In this document: positions 14,335-22,498 of the stretch, in pieces
Numbering within the stretch: the first letter of the stretch is position 1
How the letters are laid out: every line of letters begins with the position of its first letter
Origin: CAYSUS01 sp964434165
GTDB lineage: Bacteria; Planctomycetota; Planctomycetia; Pirellulales; Thermoguttaceae
Length of the DNA stretch: 37,052 nt
Direction of reading: 5' to 3'
Assembly: GCA_964434165.1 (NCBI GenBank)
Contig: CAYSUS010000069.1
Coordinates: 1-37,052 of the forward strand
Translations under genes and position numbers: made by a program
The notes under the pieces: generated by a model
Seen by the model: only the letters and a program-made list of their open reading frames with translations
Told to the model about the DNA's origin: nothing
Databases searched by the model: none

Positions 14335-15366
14335 TTGAAGCCTTTGCGGATCTGCCTGATCGGGGCCGGTCGGGCCGGGCTTGTCCACGCCCGGAGCCTG
14401 AAGCAGGGTGCGTTGGGCGCCGAGCTGGCTCTCCTCTGCGACCCCAACGAGGAAGGGCTCCACAAGGCCGGCCGCGAGCTGGGCGTCGGTGTCCTCCTCG
14501 CCGATTACCGCAAGGCCGTCGCGCGCGACGATCTCGACGCCGTGATCATCGCCACGCCTACCTTCCTCCACTGCGAAATCGCCTGCGCCGCCGCCGCGGC
14601 CGGAAAGCACGTCTTCCTCGAAAAGCCCATGGCCCTCACGGTCGAGGAGTGCCGTCGCATCAACCGGGCCGTGGCCCACTCGGGCGTCAAGCTCCAGATC
14701 GGCTTCATGCGCCGCTTCGATGCGTCGTTTCTCGAGGCCAAGGAGATCCTCGACTCGGGCGAGATGGGCCGGGTGATCATGATCAAGTCCACGGGGCGCG
14801 GGCCCGGCGGACCCGGCTCCTGGATGTACGACCTCGGGCGAAGCAACGGCATCATCGCCGAGGTGAACAGCCACGACCTCGACTCGCTCAACTGGTTCAC
14901 CGGAAGCCCGATGCTCCGCGTGTACGCCGAGTCGGGTAACTTCAAGTGCCCCGACGCCCGGGCGAGCCACCCCGACTTCTACGACAACTTCATCGCCAGC
15001 TTCCGCTTCGCCGACGGCACGCTGGGCGTGGTCGACGGCACCTGTCCGGCCCATTACGGCTACGACGCCCGGGTCGAGATCCTCTGCGAGAAAGGCGCGC
15101 TCTTCCTGGGCAGCGTCTCGCAGCAAGGCACCACCAAGGTCACGCTCGACGGCACGGTGGCCGGCCGCGCCGTGCGGAGCTGGCGCGACTTGTTCCGCGA
15201 CGCTTACCGCGCGGAACTGGCACACTTCGTCGAGTGCGTGCGCGAGGATCGCGCGCCCCGCGTCACGGGCGAGGACGGCCTGAAGGCCGTGGCCGCCGTG
15301 GTGGCCGCCAACGAGTCGATGCGCCTCGGTCGGCCCGTCGAAGTGGAGCCGTGTGAGACGCCATGA
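14335..15366 (+). CDS. Gfo/Idh/MocA family dehydrogenase, inositol dehydrogenase-like
   Basis: A 343-residue cytosolic oxidoreductase starting at TTG 14335, supported by GGAAGGA eight bases upstream and by the Rossmann motif appearing at the very N-terminus (ICLIGAGRAGLVHAR). The EKP catalytic-lysine motif is at residues 96-98. AEVNSHDLDSLNWFTG holds the catalytic Asp/His of the family. Overall it looks like a myo-inositol 2-dehydrogenase/IolG-type enzyme, but substrates of this family are not readable from sequence. The stop overlaps the start of the zinc dehydrogenase gene by four bases (ATGA), so the two dehydrogenases are translationally coupled and probably act in consecutive or alternative oxidations of the same compound. 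Confidence 0.9.
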   Translation: MKPLRICLIGAGRAGLVHARSLKQGALGAELALLCDPNEEGLHKAGRELGVGVLLADYRKAVARDDLDAVIIATPTFLHCEIACAAAAAGKHVFLEKPMALTVEECRRINRAVAHSGVKLQIGFMRRFDASFLEAKEILDSGEMGRVIMIKSTGRGPGGPGSWMYDLGRSNGIIAEVNSHDLDSLNWFTGSPMLRVYAESGNFKCPDARASHPDFYDNFIASFRFADGTLGVVDGTCPAHYGYDARVEILCEKGALFLGSVSQQGTTKVTLDGTVAGRAVRSWRDLFRDAYRAELAHFVECVREDRAPRVTGEDGLKAVAAVVAANESMRLGRPVEVEPCETP

Positions 15367-16424
15367 TCGCCGGAACCTACACCCAGGGCGGCCAACTGCG
15401 GATCGTTGACGTCCCGGTCCCCGAGACGGCCGACGACGAGCTGCTTGTGCGCGTGGAGGCGGCGGCCATCTGCGGGTCCGACATCAAGATCATTCGCCAC
15501 GGCCACCGCAAGCTCCGCAACGGCCAGACCCTGATCCTCGGGCACGAGCTGGTTGGCACGGTCGAGAAGGCCGGCCCCAAGGTCGCGGACTACCCGGTGG
15601 GGATGCGCGTGGGCCTCGCGCCCAACGTGGGCTGCGCGGCCTGCGAGATGTGCCGCCGCGGCCTGGGGAACATGTGTCCGGACTACCAGGCGTTCGGCAT
15701 CACCTTCGACGGCGGCCACGCCGAGATGGTCCGCGTTCCGGCCGAGGTCATCGCCCAGGGCAACGTCATCCCCCTGCCGAACGACGTATCCTCAGTTGAT
15801 GCCGCGCTGATTGAGCCGCTCTCCTGCGCGGTCAACAGCATCCGCGCCGGGCAGGTCGCCGAGGGCGACCGGGTGCTCGTTTACGGCGCGGGGCCGATGG
15901 GCCTGCTCAACGCTCTGGTCGCCCGGGCGGCCGGAGCGCAGGTCTGGATCAGCGATCCCAACGAGAAGCGGCTCCGCTTCGCCCGGCAGTTCCCCATCGA
16001 CGACGCGGTCAACCCCCAGCGCACCGCCGTGCCCGATTGGATCGCCGGGAAGACCGACGGGCGGGGCGTGGACGCCGTAATCGTCGCCGTCCCCTCGGCC
16101 GATCTGCAGCGCGAGGGGCTGGGCCTTTTGGCTCCATACGGCCGGCTCTGCCTGTTCGCCGGACTGCCCCGCGGTCATGGCGGGGTGGATCTGGATACAA
16201 ACGCCATCCACTACAAGAACCTGATCGTCACCGGCACCACCGGCGGCTCCGCCCGGGATTACCGCGAGGCCCTGGGGCTGATCCAGAGCGGGCGGGTAGA
16301 AGTGGCGAAGCTGGTCTCCCACGTGATTCCCTTCCGCGACATGGAAAAGGCCTATCAGACTGCCCTGGCCGGCGAGGGCATGAAGATCGTGATGGTGCCC
16401 GAGGTGACGGGGGTTAGGGGGTGA
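15363..16424 (+). CDS. Zinc-dependent medium-chain alcohol/polyol dehydrogenase
   Basis: A 353-residue MDR-family dehydrogenase. Catalytic zinc ligands are C37 (AICGSD) and H61-E62 (LGHELVG); the structural zinc site is complete with C91, C94, C97 and C105. The NAD(P)-binding Rossmann motif is VYGAGPMGLL at about residues 174-183. Family members such as sorbitol, L-threonine and galactitol dehydrogenases oxidise secondary hydroxyls. It starts inside the stop of the preceding Gfo/Idh gene. The last codons run into a G-rich repeat that includes the stop. The substrate is probably the polyol or sugar handled by the neighbouring kinase and isomerase. Confidence 0.92.
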   Translation: MIAGTYTQGGQLRIVDVPVPETADDELLVRVEAAAICGSDIKIIRHGHRKLRNGQTLILGHELVGTVEKAGPKVADYPVGMRVGLAPNVGCAACEMCRRGLGNMCPDYQAFGITFDGGHAEMVRVPAEVIAQGNVIPLPNDVSSVDAALIEPLSCAVNSIRAGQVAEGDRVLVYGAGPMGLLNALVARAAGAQVWISDPNEKRLRFARQFPIDDAVNPQRTAVPDWIAGKTDGRGVDAVIVAVPSADLQREGLGLLAPYGRLCLFAGLPRGHGGVDLDTNAIHYKNLIVTGTTGGSARDYREALGLIQSGRVEVAKLVSHVIPFRDMEKAYQTALAGEGMKIVMVPEVTGVRG

Positions 16425-16433
16425 GGGGGTGAC
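16401..16433. repeat. GGGGTGA-type heptanucleotide tract at a stop codon
   Basis: The end of the zinc dehydrogenase gene and the bases after it read as repeated G-rich units (GAGGTGACGGGGGTTAGGGG, then GTGAGGGGGTGA). The stop TGA at 16422-16424 is part of the repeat. It resembles the tract at 8716-8750. Confidence 0.6.
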
Positions 16434-16465
16434 TGGTAGAAACCGGCGTTGAGACCCTTCGTAGC

Positions 16466-16525
16466 ACTCCGTACTCCCGTACTCCCGCACGCACCACGCA
16501 CCACGCACCCGGTCACCCGGTCACC
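16466..16525. repeat. Cluster of short tandem microrepeats before the kinase gene
   Basis: The leader of the kinase gene holds GTACTCCC twice in tandem, CACGCAC units three times and CCGGTCAC twice, directly up to the ATG. No clear Shine-Dalgarno sequence is present. Copy-number change here would alter the spacing of the kinase translation start. Confidence 0.65.
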
Positions 16526-18043
16526 ATGAACACCCTCATCGGCATCGACATCGGCACCCAGGGCACCAAGGCGGCCCTGTTTGCCGAAAGCGGCGAATGC
16601 CTCGCCCAGGCCTTCGTGCCGTCGAAGCTCCATCGCCCTGCCCCCGGCGTCGTGGAGGAAGACCCCGAGGACCAGTTCGACGCCGTCTGCCGGTCGGTGA
16701 AGCAATGCGTGCGCGACGCGCGGATCGACCCGGCTTCGGTGGCGGGGATCGGCATCGACGGCCAGATGGCAGGCCTCCTCGGCGTGGGGCGCGACGGCCG
16801 CCACGTGACCCCCTACGACTCCTGGCTTGACACCCGCTGTTCCGAACAGATCAAACGGATGGAGCGGACCGCGGGCGAGGAGGTGCTCGCCAAGACCGGG
16901 TGCGCCCCCAGCTTCAACCACGGCCCCAAGATCCTCTGGTGGCGCGAGACGCGCAAGACCGTCTATCGCCGCGTCGCCGCGTTCGTCCAGCCGGGCGCGT
17001 ACGCCGCCATGCGCCTGTGCGGGCTTGACGGCGCGGCGGCGTTCGTCGATAAGACGTATCTACACTTCTCGGGCTTTGCCGACAACCGCCGCTGCGCGTG
17101 GGACGACGACCTGTGCGAGCAGTTCGGCGTGGACCCGGCCAGGCTGCCGCGGATCGTCGCCCCGGAGTCGATCGTCGGCGAGGTCAACCGGCTGGCCGCG
17201 CGCCGCTGCGGTTTGAAGCCCGGCGCGCCGGTCGTGGCCGGGTGTGGCGACACGGCGGCCAGCTTCCTCGCCTGCGGGGCCACGCGCGAAGGGATTGGGG
17301 TGGACGTGGCGGGCACGGCCTCGGTGTTCGCGGCCACCACCGCCCGATTCCGCGCCGACAAGAAGAACCGCGTTTTGGGATGCGGCCGGTCGGCCGTGCC
17401 CGGGTTGTGGCATCCGTACGCCTACATCAACGGCGGCGGGATGAACCTTGAGTGGTTTCGCACCCACATCGCCGGGGCCGGGCTTGCGCCGGGCCGGCAG
17501 CCCTTGAGCCTCGAAGAGCTTGCCGTCATGGCCGAGGCCGTCGATCCGCCTGTGGGCATGCCGATGTTCGTTCCCCATCTGGGCGGGCGCGTCAGTCCCG
17601 CGCAGCCCGATCTTCGCGGCGCCTGGGCCGGGCTGACCTGGGACCACACGGCGGGCCATCTCTACCGCGCGGTGCTCGAGGGCGTCGCCCTGGAATACGG
17701 CATCTACCAGCAGGTCCTCCTGGAGTTGTTCCCCCGCTTCGAGCTGGCCGAGCTCCGCGTCACGGGCGGCGGCGAGCAGAGCCCGCTGTGGAACCGCATC
17801 AAGGCCGACGCCCTGCAGACGCCCGTACGCCGCGTCTCGCGCTCCGAGGGCGCGCCGCTGGGGGCGGCCCTGGTGGCCGGCTTCGGCGTGGGGCTGTTCG
17901 ACAGCCTGCCGGACGCCGCCGGGACGTGGATCGCCGCAGCCCGGGCGGTCCGCCCTCGCAAGGCCATGGCCTCGCACTACCGGCGGCGTCTAGGCACCTA
18001 TCGCAGTTTGCTGGAACAACTGCATCAGATTCCCGTGTGTTGA
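16526..18043 (+). CDS. FGGY-family carbohydrate kinase (xylulokinase-like)
   Basis: A 505-residue sugar kinase of the length usual for FGGY enzymes. The N-terminal ATPase motif IGIDIGTQGTKAALF is at residues 5-19. The activator-type segment VAGIGIDGQMAGLLG lies around residue 73-87, VAGCGDTAASFLACG holds the conserved catalytic Asp of the second domain, and ELRVTGGGEQSPLWNRIKAD followed by PLGAALVAG is the C-terminal FGGY signature. It would phosphorylate a ketose or polyol such as xylulose, ribulose or fuculose using ATP. It lies 101 bases after the zinc dehydrogenase and 20 bases before the AroE-like gene. Its best-fit partner for substrate supply is the FucI-like isomerase on the other arm. 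Confidence 0.92.
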   Translation: MNTLIGIDIGTQGTKAALFAESGECLAQAFVPSKLHRPAPGVVEEDPEDQFDAVCRSVKQCVRDARIDPASVAGIGIDGQMAGLLGVGRDGRHVTPYDSWLDTRCSEQIKRMERTAGEEVLAKTGCAPSFNHGPKILWWRETRKTVYRRVAAFVQPGAYAAMRLCGLDGAAAFVDKTYLHFSGFADNRRCAWDDDLCEQFGVDPARLPRIVAPESIVGEVNRLAARRCGLKPGAPVVAGCGDTAASFLACGATREGIGVDVAGTASVFAATTARFRADKKNRVLGCGRSAVPGLWHPYAYINGGGMNLEWFRTHIAGAGLAPGRQPLSLEELAVMAEAVDPPVGMPMFVPHLGGRVSPAQPDLRGAWAGLTWDHTAGHLYRAVLEGVALEYGIYQQVLLELFPRFELAELRVTGGGEQSPLWNRIKADALQTPVRRVSRSEGAPLGAALVAGFGVGLFDSLPDAAGTWIAAARAVRPRKAMASHYRRRLGTYRSLLEQLHQIPVC

Positions 18044-18063
18044 GAACGCGCCGGAGCCCGCTC

Positions 18064-19056
18064 ATGCCTGCCCGTGCAGCCGACCGATCGATCCAGGCCG
18101 CCGCCGGCCTGGAGTACCCCACGGCCCAGCGGCCGACCATGTACTTCATTGGTGTTACGACCGGCAGGTCGTCGATCATGAAGGTCTTTCCCCGCTGGGC
18201 CGACCACCTGGGGCTGGGCGACGTGGTGATCCAGGGCATCGACTGCAAGTGGCACGACGAGCCGGAGGTCTATCGCGGCGTGGTCCGATTCCTCAAGAAC
18301 GACACGCGCTCCCGCGGCGCCCTGGTCACGACGCACAAGATCGACCTGCTCTCCGCATGCCGCGACCTGTTCGACGAGCTCGACCCGTACGCGGAGCTGA
18401 TGGGCGAAGTGAGCAGCATCTCGAAGCGCGACGGCCGCCTGATCGGCCATGCCAAGGACCCGATCACCAGCGGGCTGGCCCTGGAGGCGTTTCTGCCGGC
18501 CGATCACTGGAAGAAGACGGGCGGCGAAGTGCTCGTGCTGGGGGCCGGCGGATCGTCGATCGCCCTGACGTCGTACCTGATCAAGCCCGAGCATGGCGAG
18601 AACCGCCCCTCGCGGATCCTCGTCACCAACCGCAGCGCCCCGCGCCTGGCCGAGATGAAGGCGATCCACGAGAAACTCCGCAGTCCCGTGCCCACCGAGT
18701 ACCATCACGCGCCCGAGCCCGAGCAGAACGACGCCGTCGCGGGGCGGCTGAAGCCCCATTCGCTGGTGGTCAACGCCACGGGGCTCGGCAAGGACGCGCC
18801 GGGCTCGCCGATCACCGACGCGGCCGCGTTCCCCGAGCACGGGCTGGCCTGGGACTTCAACTACCGCGGGGACCTGGTGTTCCTCGACCAGGCCCGGGCC
18901 CAGCAGACGGCAAGGCACCTGACCGTCGAGGACGGATGGGTGTATTTCATTCATGGATGGACCCAGGTCATCGCCGAGGTGTTCGGCCTCGACATCCCCA
19001 CGTCCGGCCCGGCGTTCGACGAGCTCTCGCGCATCGCCGCCGGCACCCGCTGGTAA
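18064..19056 (+). CDS. Shikimate dehydrogenase-like (AroE-family) oxidoreductase
   Basis: A 330-residue protein with the AroE two-domain order. The N-terminal substrate domain keeps LVTTHK with Lys at K92 and HAKDPITSG with Asp at D132, matching the catalytic Lys-Asp pair of shikimate dehydrogenases, and a Ser pair in TTGRSSIM in place of the family SxS. The Rossmann domain begins VLVLGAGGSSIAL at about residue 156; NATGLG follows. It is longer than AroE (about 270) and diverges strongly outside these motifs. In this operon it more likely oxidises or reduces a sugar-derived or cyclitol-derived polyol than shikimate. ATG 18064 has GGAG eight bases upstream. The next gene starts two bases after its stop. 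Confidence 0.8.
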   Translation: MPARAADRSIQAAAGLEYPTAQRPTMYFIGVTTGRSSIMKVFPRWADHLGLGDVVIQGIDCKWHDEPEVYRGVVRFLKNDTRSRGALVTTHKIDLLSACRDLFDELDPYAELMGEVSSISKRDGRLIGHAKDPITSGLALEAFLPADHWKKTGGEVLVLGAGGSSIALTSYLIKPEHGENRPSRILVTNRSAPRLAEMKAIHEKLRSPVPTEYHHAPEPEQNDAVAGRLKPHSLVVNATGLGKDAPGSPITDAAAFPEHGLAWDFNYRGDLVFLDQARAQQTARHLTVEDGWVYFIHGWTQVIAEVFGLDIPTSGPAFDELSRIAAGTRW

Positions 19057-19058
19057 GA

Positions 19059-19637
19059 ATGGAGAAGACCCCCGTGACCCAAGCCGAGTTGACGATGCCC
19101 TTCGGCGCCGACGTCGACCTCGCCGAAGGGGCGATGGACGCCCCGGACAACCACCTCGCGCGCGTCGCCTCGGACATGCGCGGCTACTACGCGGACGAGG
19201 CGGCCCTGGAGCGGCTGATCGCGGCGGGCGACCCGCTCCACTACGAGGTCTTCGAAAAGAACGTGCCCCAGGCCCAGGGGCACGTCATGTTCTGCATCAG
19301 CAAGCTCCAGCCCGGCCTGGTGGGCGAGGAGTGCTTCATGACCAAGGGGCACTACCACACGATCGCCGGCACGGCCGAGGTTTACTGGTGCATTCGAGGC
19401 AAGGGCTACCTCTTGATGAAGACCTCCGACGGGCGGAGCGCCATCCAGCCCATGGCCCGCAACCGCCTGGTCTACGTGCCGCCCTACTGGGCCCACCGGT
19501 CGATCAACACGGGGAGGGAGCCGCTGATCTCCTTCTGCGCCTACCCGGGCGACGCGGGCCACAACTACGGCGACATCGCCACGGAGGGCTTCCCCAAGCG
19601 GGTCTTCGTCCGCGACGGCGTGGAAGCGATCGAGTGA
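19059..19637 (+). CDS. Cupin-type glucose-6-phosphate isomerase
   Basis: A 192-residue cupin protein of the archaeal-type phosphoglucose isomerase family (cPGI), which interconverts glucose-6-phosphate and fructose-6-phosphate with a bound divalent metal. The signature MTKGHYHTIAGTAEVYWC carries the two metal His and the Glu, and LVYVPPYWAHRSINTG carries the third His. AYPGDAGHNYGDI is also characteristic. Two starts are possible: ATG 19059, two bases after the AroE-like stop but without a Shine-Dalgarno, and GTG 19074, nine bases after GGAG (19061-19064). It ends the rightward operon and would feed the product into glycolysis. Confidence 0.9.
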   Translation: MEKTPVTQAELTMPFGADVDLAEGAMDAPDNHLARVASDMRGYYADEAALERLIAAGDPLHYEVFEKNVPQAQGHVMFCISKLQPGLVGEECFMTKGHYHTIAGTAEVYWCIRGKGYLLMKTSDGRSAIQPMARNRLVYVPPYWAHRSINTGREPLISFCAYPGDAGHNYGDIATEGFPKRVFVRDGVEAIE

Positions 19638-19651
19638 CGCCCTGATCGCCG

Positions 19652-19679
19652 GGCCGGCGCCGGCTATTCGGCGCCGGCC
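19652..19679. terminator. 11-bp hairpin between converging genes
   Basis: GGCCGGCGCCG (19652-19662) pairs perfectly with CGGCGCCGGCC (19669-19679) around a six-base loop. It lies between the rightward cPGI gene and the leftward HzsA-related gene. The loop holds the stop codon of the latter, so the right half of the stem is inside that coding region. Confidence 0.75.
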
Positions 19680-22498
19680 TCCCCGGCCCCAGCCAGCTCC
19701 GCCTGATGGACCTTCTCGGGCACCTCGCGCATCAGCGCCTCCTCGATGGTGATCGCCGGACGGTAGTTCGGATGGTCCTTGTACTGCACGTTCAGGCGGC
19801 CCCAGTAGGACGGATGGTACTGGCAGTTGACGTCGAGCCAGGTGAACACGCGGACCTGCTCGGCCTCGGTGAGGCGCACTTCCTTGTGCGACGGAAGCAG
19901 GTCCTCGACGTACTTCTCGAGCGCCGGATCGCGCATCCGAACGCGCCCTCCGCTGACCAGGGCGGCCAGCGGGCTGGTGGGCGAGCAGAACGTGTAGGGC
20001 GGGAGATACTGCATGGCGTCCTGGCCCAGCGACGCCGCGTCCTCGTTGCGCGCCGCGCGGAAGCCCAGCAGTTGCCTGGGCGTGCGGCTCAGTGCGATGA
20101 GCTGGTTGTAAGACGTGCTGAAGGTCTCGACGGGCGTGCCGGCCAGGTTCAGGCCTCCGTCGGCCCGGGCGTCGTTGTGGCACTCGACGCAATGCCGGTC
20201 CCAGAGGGGCTGGATCTGCCGGTCGTAGTCGAAGACCCGACCCGGGGCGTCCTCGCCGGGTTGCGGGCCCGGCACGGACGGAGCGCGGAGAAGCGCCAGG
20301 GGCACGCGCACGGTCGCATGCGGCACGTCCTCAGGCGTCTCGTGGCAGCCGATGCAGGACCGCGTCTCGCCGGGCATGTAATTCACGTAGGTCCGCTCGG
20401 TCTGCACGGCCATGTACTTCTCGTCGAGGGCCTGGAAGTAGATGTTGCGCAACGCCGGCACGTAGAAGTGCGCGGAGCCGTCCTCTTCCACCGGCACCAC
20501 GCCGTGCTGCACCTTCACGCCCAGGATGCCGTTGCCGATCGCGGAATGGGCGTGCGACTGGCCGTGCCGGTCGTTCCACGACTTGCGGGCCGCCCAGGGC
20601 CGGCCCAGCTCTTCCAGCACGCGGATATGCTTCACCGTGCCGCGCTCGACCCCTTCGAGCCCCACGTACACGTCGGTGACCACGCAGCGGGCCAGGCCCT
20701 TTTCGGCGAGGGCCTCGTCGCGCGCGGCCTCCACCACCGGCGGCACCTTGCGAGGCTTCAAGGGATACGCGTGCCAGACCGAGACCTTCTCGTCCCTGTA
20801 GAGCGGCGTGGTCCTGCCCTGGCCGTCCAGGAGGCACAGCTCGTAGCCAGTCGGATCGGCCCAGTCGAGCCCCTTGGGCTTGTGCGAGACGATGTACAGG
20901 TCCTCCGTCACCGGGTACGGATCCTTGAACAGCCGGCCGAGCTTGCCCGACGTGTCGTACACCCACTCGCCGTCGTCGCCGCGGAAGTGAAAGCCGTTGT
21001 GGCGCAGGGCGTGGATGTCGGGCGTGATAAACTGCATCGTATCGATCGAGCGAATGTCGTCGCGGCGGTCGATCTTGATCACCGCGCCCATCGCGTTGTT
21101 GGGGCAGCAGTGCGACGCGCCGAGCATGACGATCTTGCCGGGGGACCCGGGAATGGGCCGGGCGTAGATCATCGTCTCGGGGAAGGCCACGTCGTTGCCG
21201 TAGATCTCGACCGAGTTGCTGCCGTCGGGGTTCATGGCCCAAAGGCTCTTGATGTTGCCCGCCGTCTTGTCCACGTACTCCCAGCGGTGGTAGAGGATCC
21301 TTCCGTCGGGCAGCATCGCGGGCGTGGCCTCGCTCAAGGCGCTGTTGGTCAGGGGCCGCATGTTGCCCCCCTCCGCGTCGATGCGGTAGAGGTTCTTGAC
21401 CGTGAAGCCGTCGCCGCTGTCGCAGAGCACCCCGTACTGGCACCGCGTGGTGGCAAAGGCGATGCCGCCGTCGGGCAGATAGCACGGGTGCATGTCGTCC
21501 GTGCCGTGGTGGTAGCCGCGGCGGTAGCGCGCGACCAGCTCCGCTTCGTTCTCCGGCGGGAAGGTCACCTGGCGCAGGCCCGTGCCGTCGGCGTTCACCT
21601 CGTACAGCCGGTAGCCCTCGTCATGGGACGCCTTGAAGTCGAACGCGATCCGGCGGGCGTCGAACGACACGTCGAACCGGTTCACCACGCCGGTGCGCGT
21701 CAGCTCGGCGGCGATCTCCCGCACCTCGCCGCTCTTCAGGTCGAGAACGCACAGACCGCCTCCGGGCGTCCAACGGCTGTTGACGTACTCGGTGTACACG
21801 TGGTTCGCGCTGAGCGTGTAGCGCCGCACGAAGACGAGTTCCTCGATTCCGTGCGCGAGAAGGCGCGCGGCGGCCTGGGCGTTGAACTGGTGCGGCGACT
21901 CGGCCGCGGCCGGGACCGGCTCCACGGCTGCCTGCGATCTGCCGGACGACCCGCGATAGCTCCTGGTGTATTCGTCCCGACTGGGCATCGTGGGCCGCGA
22001 GCTGAGGACCTGGAAATCGACCGACCCGCGGCTCGCGCCCGGGGTGAGCCCGACCCACACGGCCAGCTTCTCGTAGTCCCCATCGAGCCGGAAGTGGAGC
22101 ATCGAGGGCCCGTGGGCCCAGAAGCCCCGAGCGAACTGCTTGCCTGCGATGGAAAGCGGCCTTCCCTGGTGGTCCTTGTTGAGGATCAGCTTCCCCCAGC
22201 CGACCTGCGCGGCGACCGGCTTGAGCGTGGTCAGATCGACCGTGTTGCCCTGGGCGTCGTGCAGCGTGGGCTCCGCCCAGATCGCCTGATCGCTGTCGTA
22301 GCTGTCGCCGCCGTAGGTGACCATGAGGAACAGGTCCCGGGCTCCCTTCAACTCAACCGTGAGCTGCTTGGCGGGCATTCCATCCCGAATCAGCCCCGAG
22401 GTGACCGGCTCGAAGCCCCGCCGGGATTCCCCGGCCTGCGAGACGATCGGAAGCCAGGCCAGCGCGACCGCTACGCAGAGGAATCGGCGCGTCTTCAC
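19664..22498 (-). CDS. HzsA-related secreted protein with NPCBM, propeller and two heme motifs
   Basis: A 944-residue exported protein. The GTG at 22498 is chosen because GAGG lies seven bases upstream and a normal signal peptide follows (VKTRRFLCVAVALAWLPIVS, ending SQAGES); a longer TTG start adds 18 residues. Residues about 20-175 look like an NPCBM carbohydrate-binding-associated module (KGARDLFLMVTYGGDSYDSD, FARGFWAHGPS). TolB-like propeller strands follow (LPDGGIAFATTR, LPDGRILYHRWEY, AMNPDGSN). The C-terminal part has CIGCH and CVECH heme-binding motifs. The whole resembles the planctomycete family related to the alpha subunit of hydrazine synthase; members occur in organisms without anammox, so no hydrazine chemistry is claimed. 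Function is probably periplasmic redox or polysaccharide-linked. Confidence 0.8.
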   Translation of the reverse strand: MKTRRFLCVAVALAWLPIVSQAGESRRGFEPVTSGLIRDGMPAKQLTVELKGARDLFLMVTYGGDSYDSDQAIWAEPTLHDAQGNTVDLTTLKPVAAQVGWGKLILNKDHQGRPLSIAGKQFARGFWAHGPSMLHFRLDGDYEKLAVWVGLTPGASRGSVDFQVLSSRPTMPSRDEYTRSYRGSSGRSQAAVEPVPAAAESPHQFNAQAAARLLAHGIEELVFVRRYTLSANHVYTEYVNSRWTPGGGLCVLDLKSGEVREIAAELTRTGVVNRFDVSFDARRIAFDFKASHDEGYRLYEVNADGTGLRQVTFPPENEAELVARYRRGYHHGTDDMHPCYLPDGGIAFATTRCQYGVLCDSGDGFTVKNLYRIDAEGGNMRPLTNSALSEATPAMLPDGRILYHRWEYVDKTAGNIKSLWAMNPDGSNSVEIYGNDVAFPETMIYARPIPGSPGKIVMLGASHCCPNNAMGAVIKIDRRDDIRSIDTMQFITPDIHALRHNGFHFRGDDGEWVYDTSGKLGRLFKDPYPVTEDLYIVSHKPKGLDWADPTGYELCLLDGQGRTTPLYRDEKVSVWHAYPLKPRKVPPVVEAARDEALAEKGLARCVVTDVYVGLEGVERGTVKHIRVLEELGRPWAARKSWNDRHGQSHAHSAIGNGILGVKVQHGVVPVEEDGSAHFYVPALRNIYFQALDEKYMAVQTERTYVNYMPGETRSCIGCHETPEDVPHATVRVPLALLRAPSVPGPQPGEDAPGRVFDYDRQIQPLWDRHCVECHNDARADGGLNLAGTPVETFSTSYNQLIALSRTPRQLLGFRAARNEDAASLGQDAMQYLPPYTFCSPTSPLAALVSGGRVRMRDPALEKYVEDLLPSHKEVRLTEAEQVRVFTWLDVNCQYHPSYWGRLNVQYKDHPNYRPAITIEEALMREVPEKVHQAELAGAGEAGAE

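Noticed and set aside
19664..22498. Reading the HzsA-related gene as evidence for anammox
   Set aside because: No hydrazine dehydrogenase, other synthase subunits or ladderane genes are present, and HzsA-related proteins are widespread in planctomycetes without anammox.
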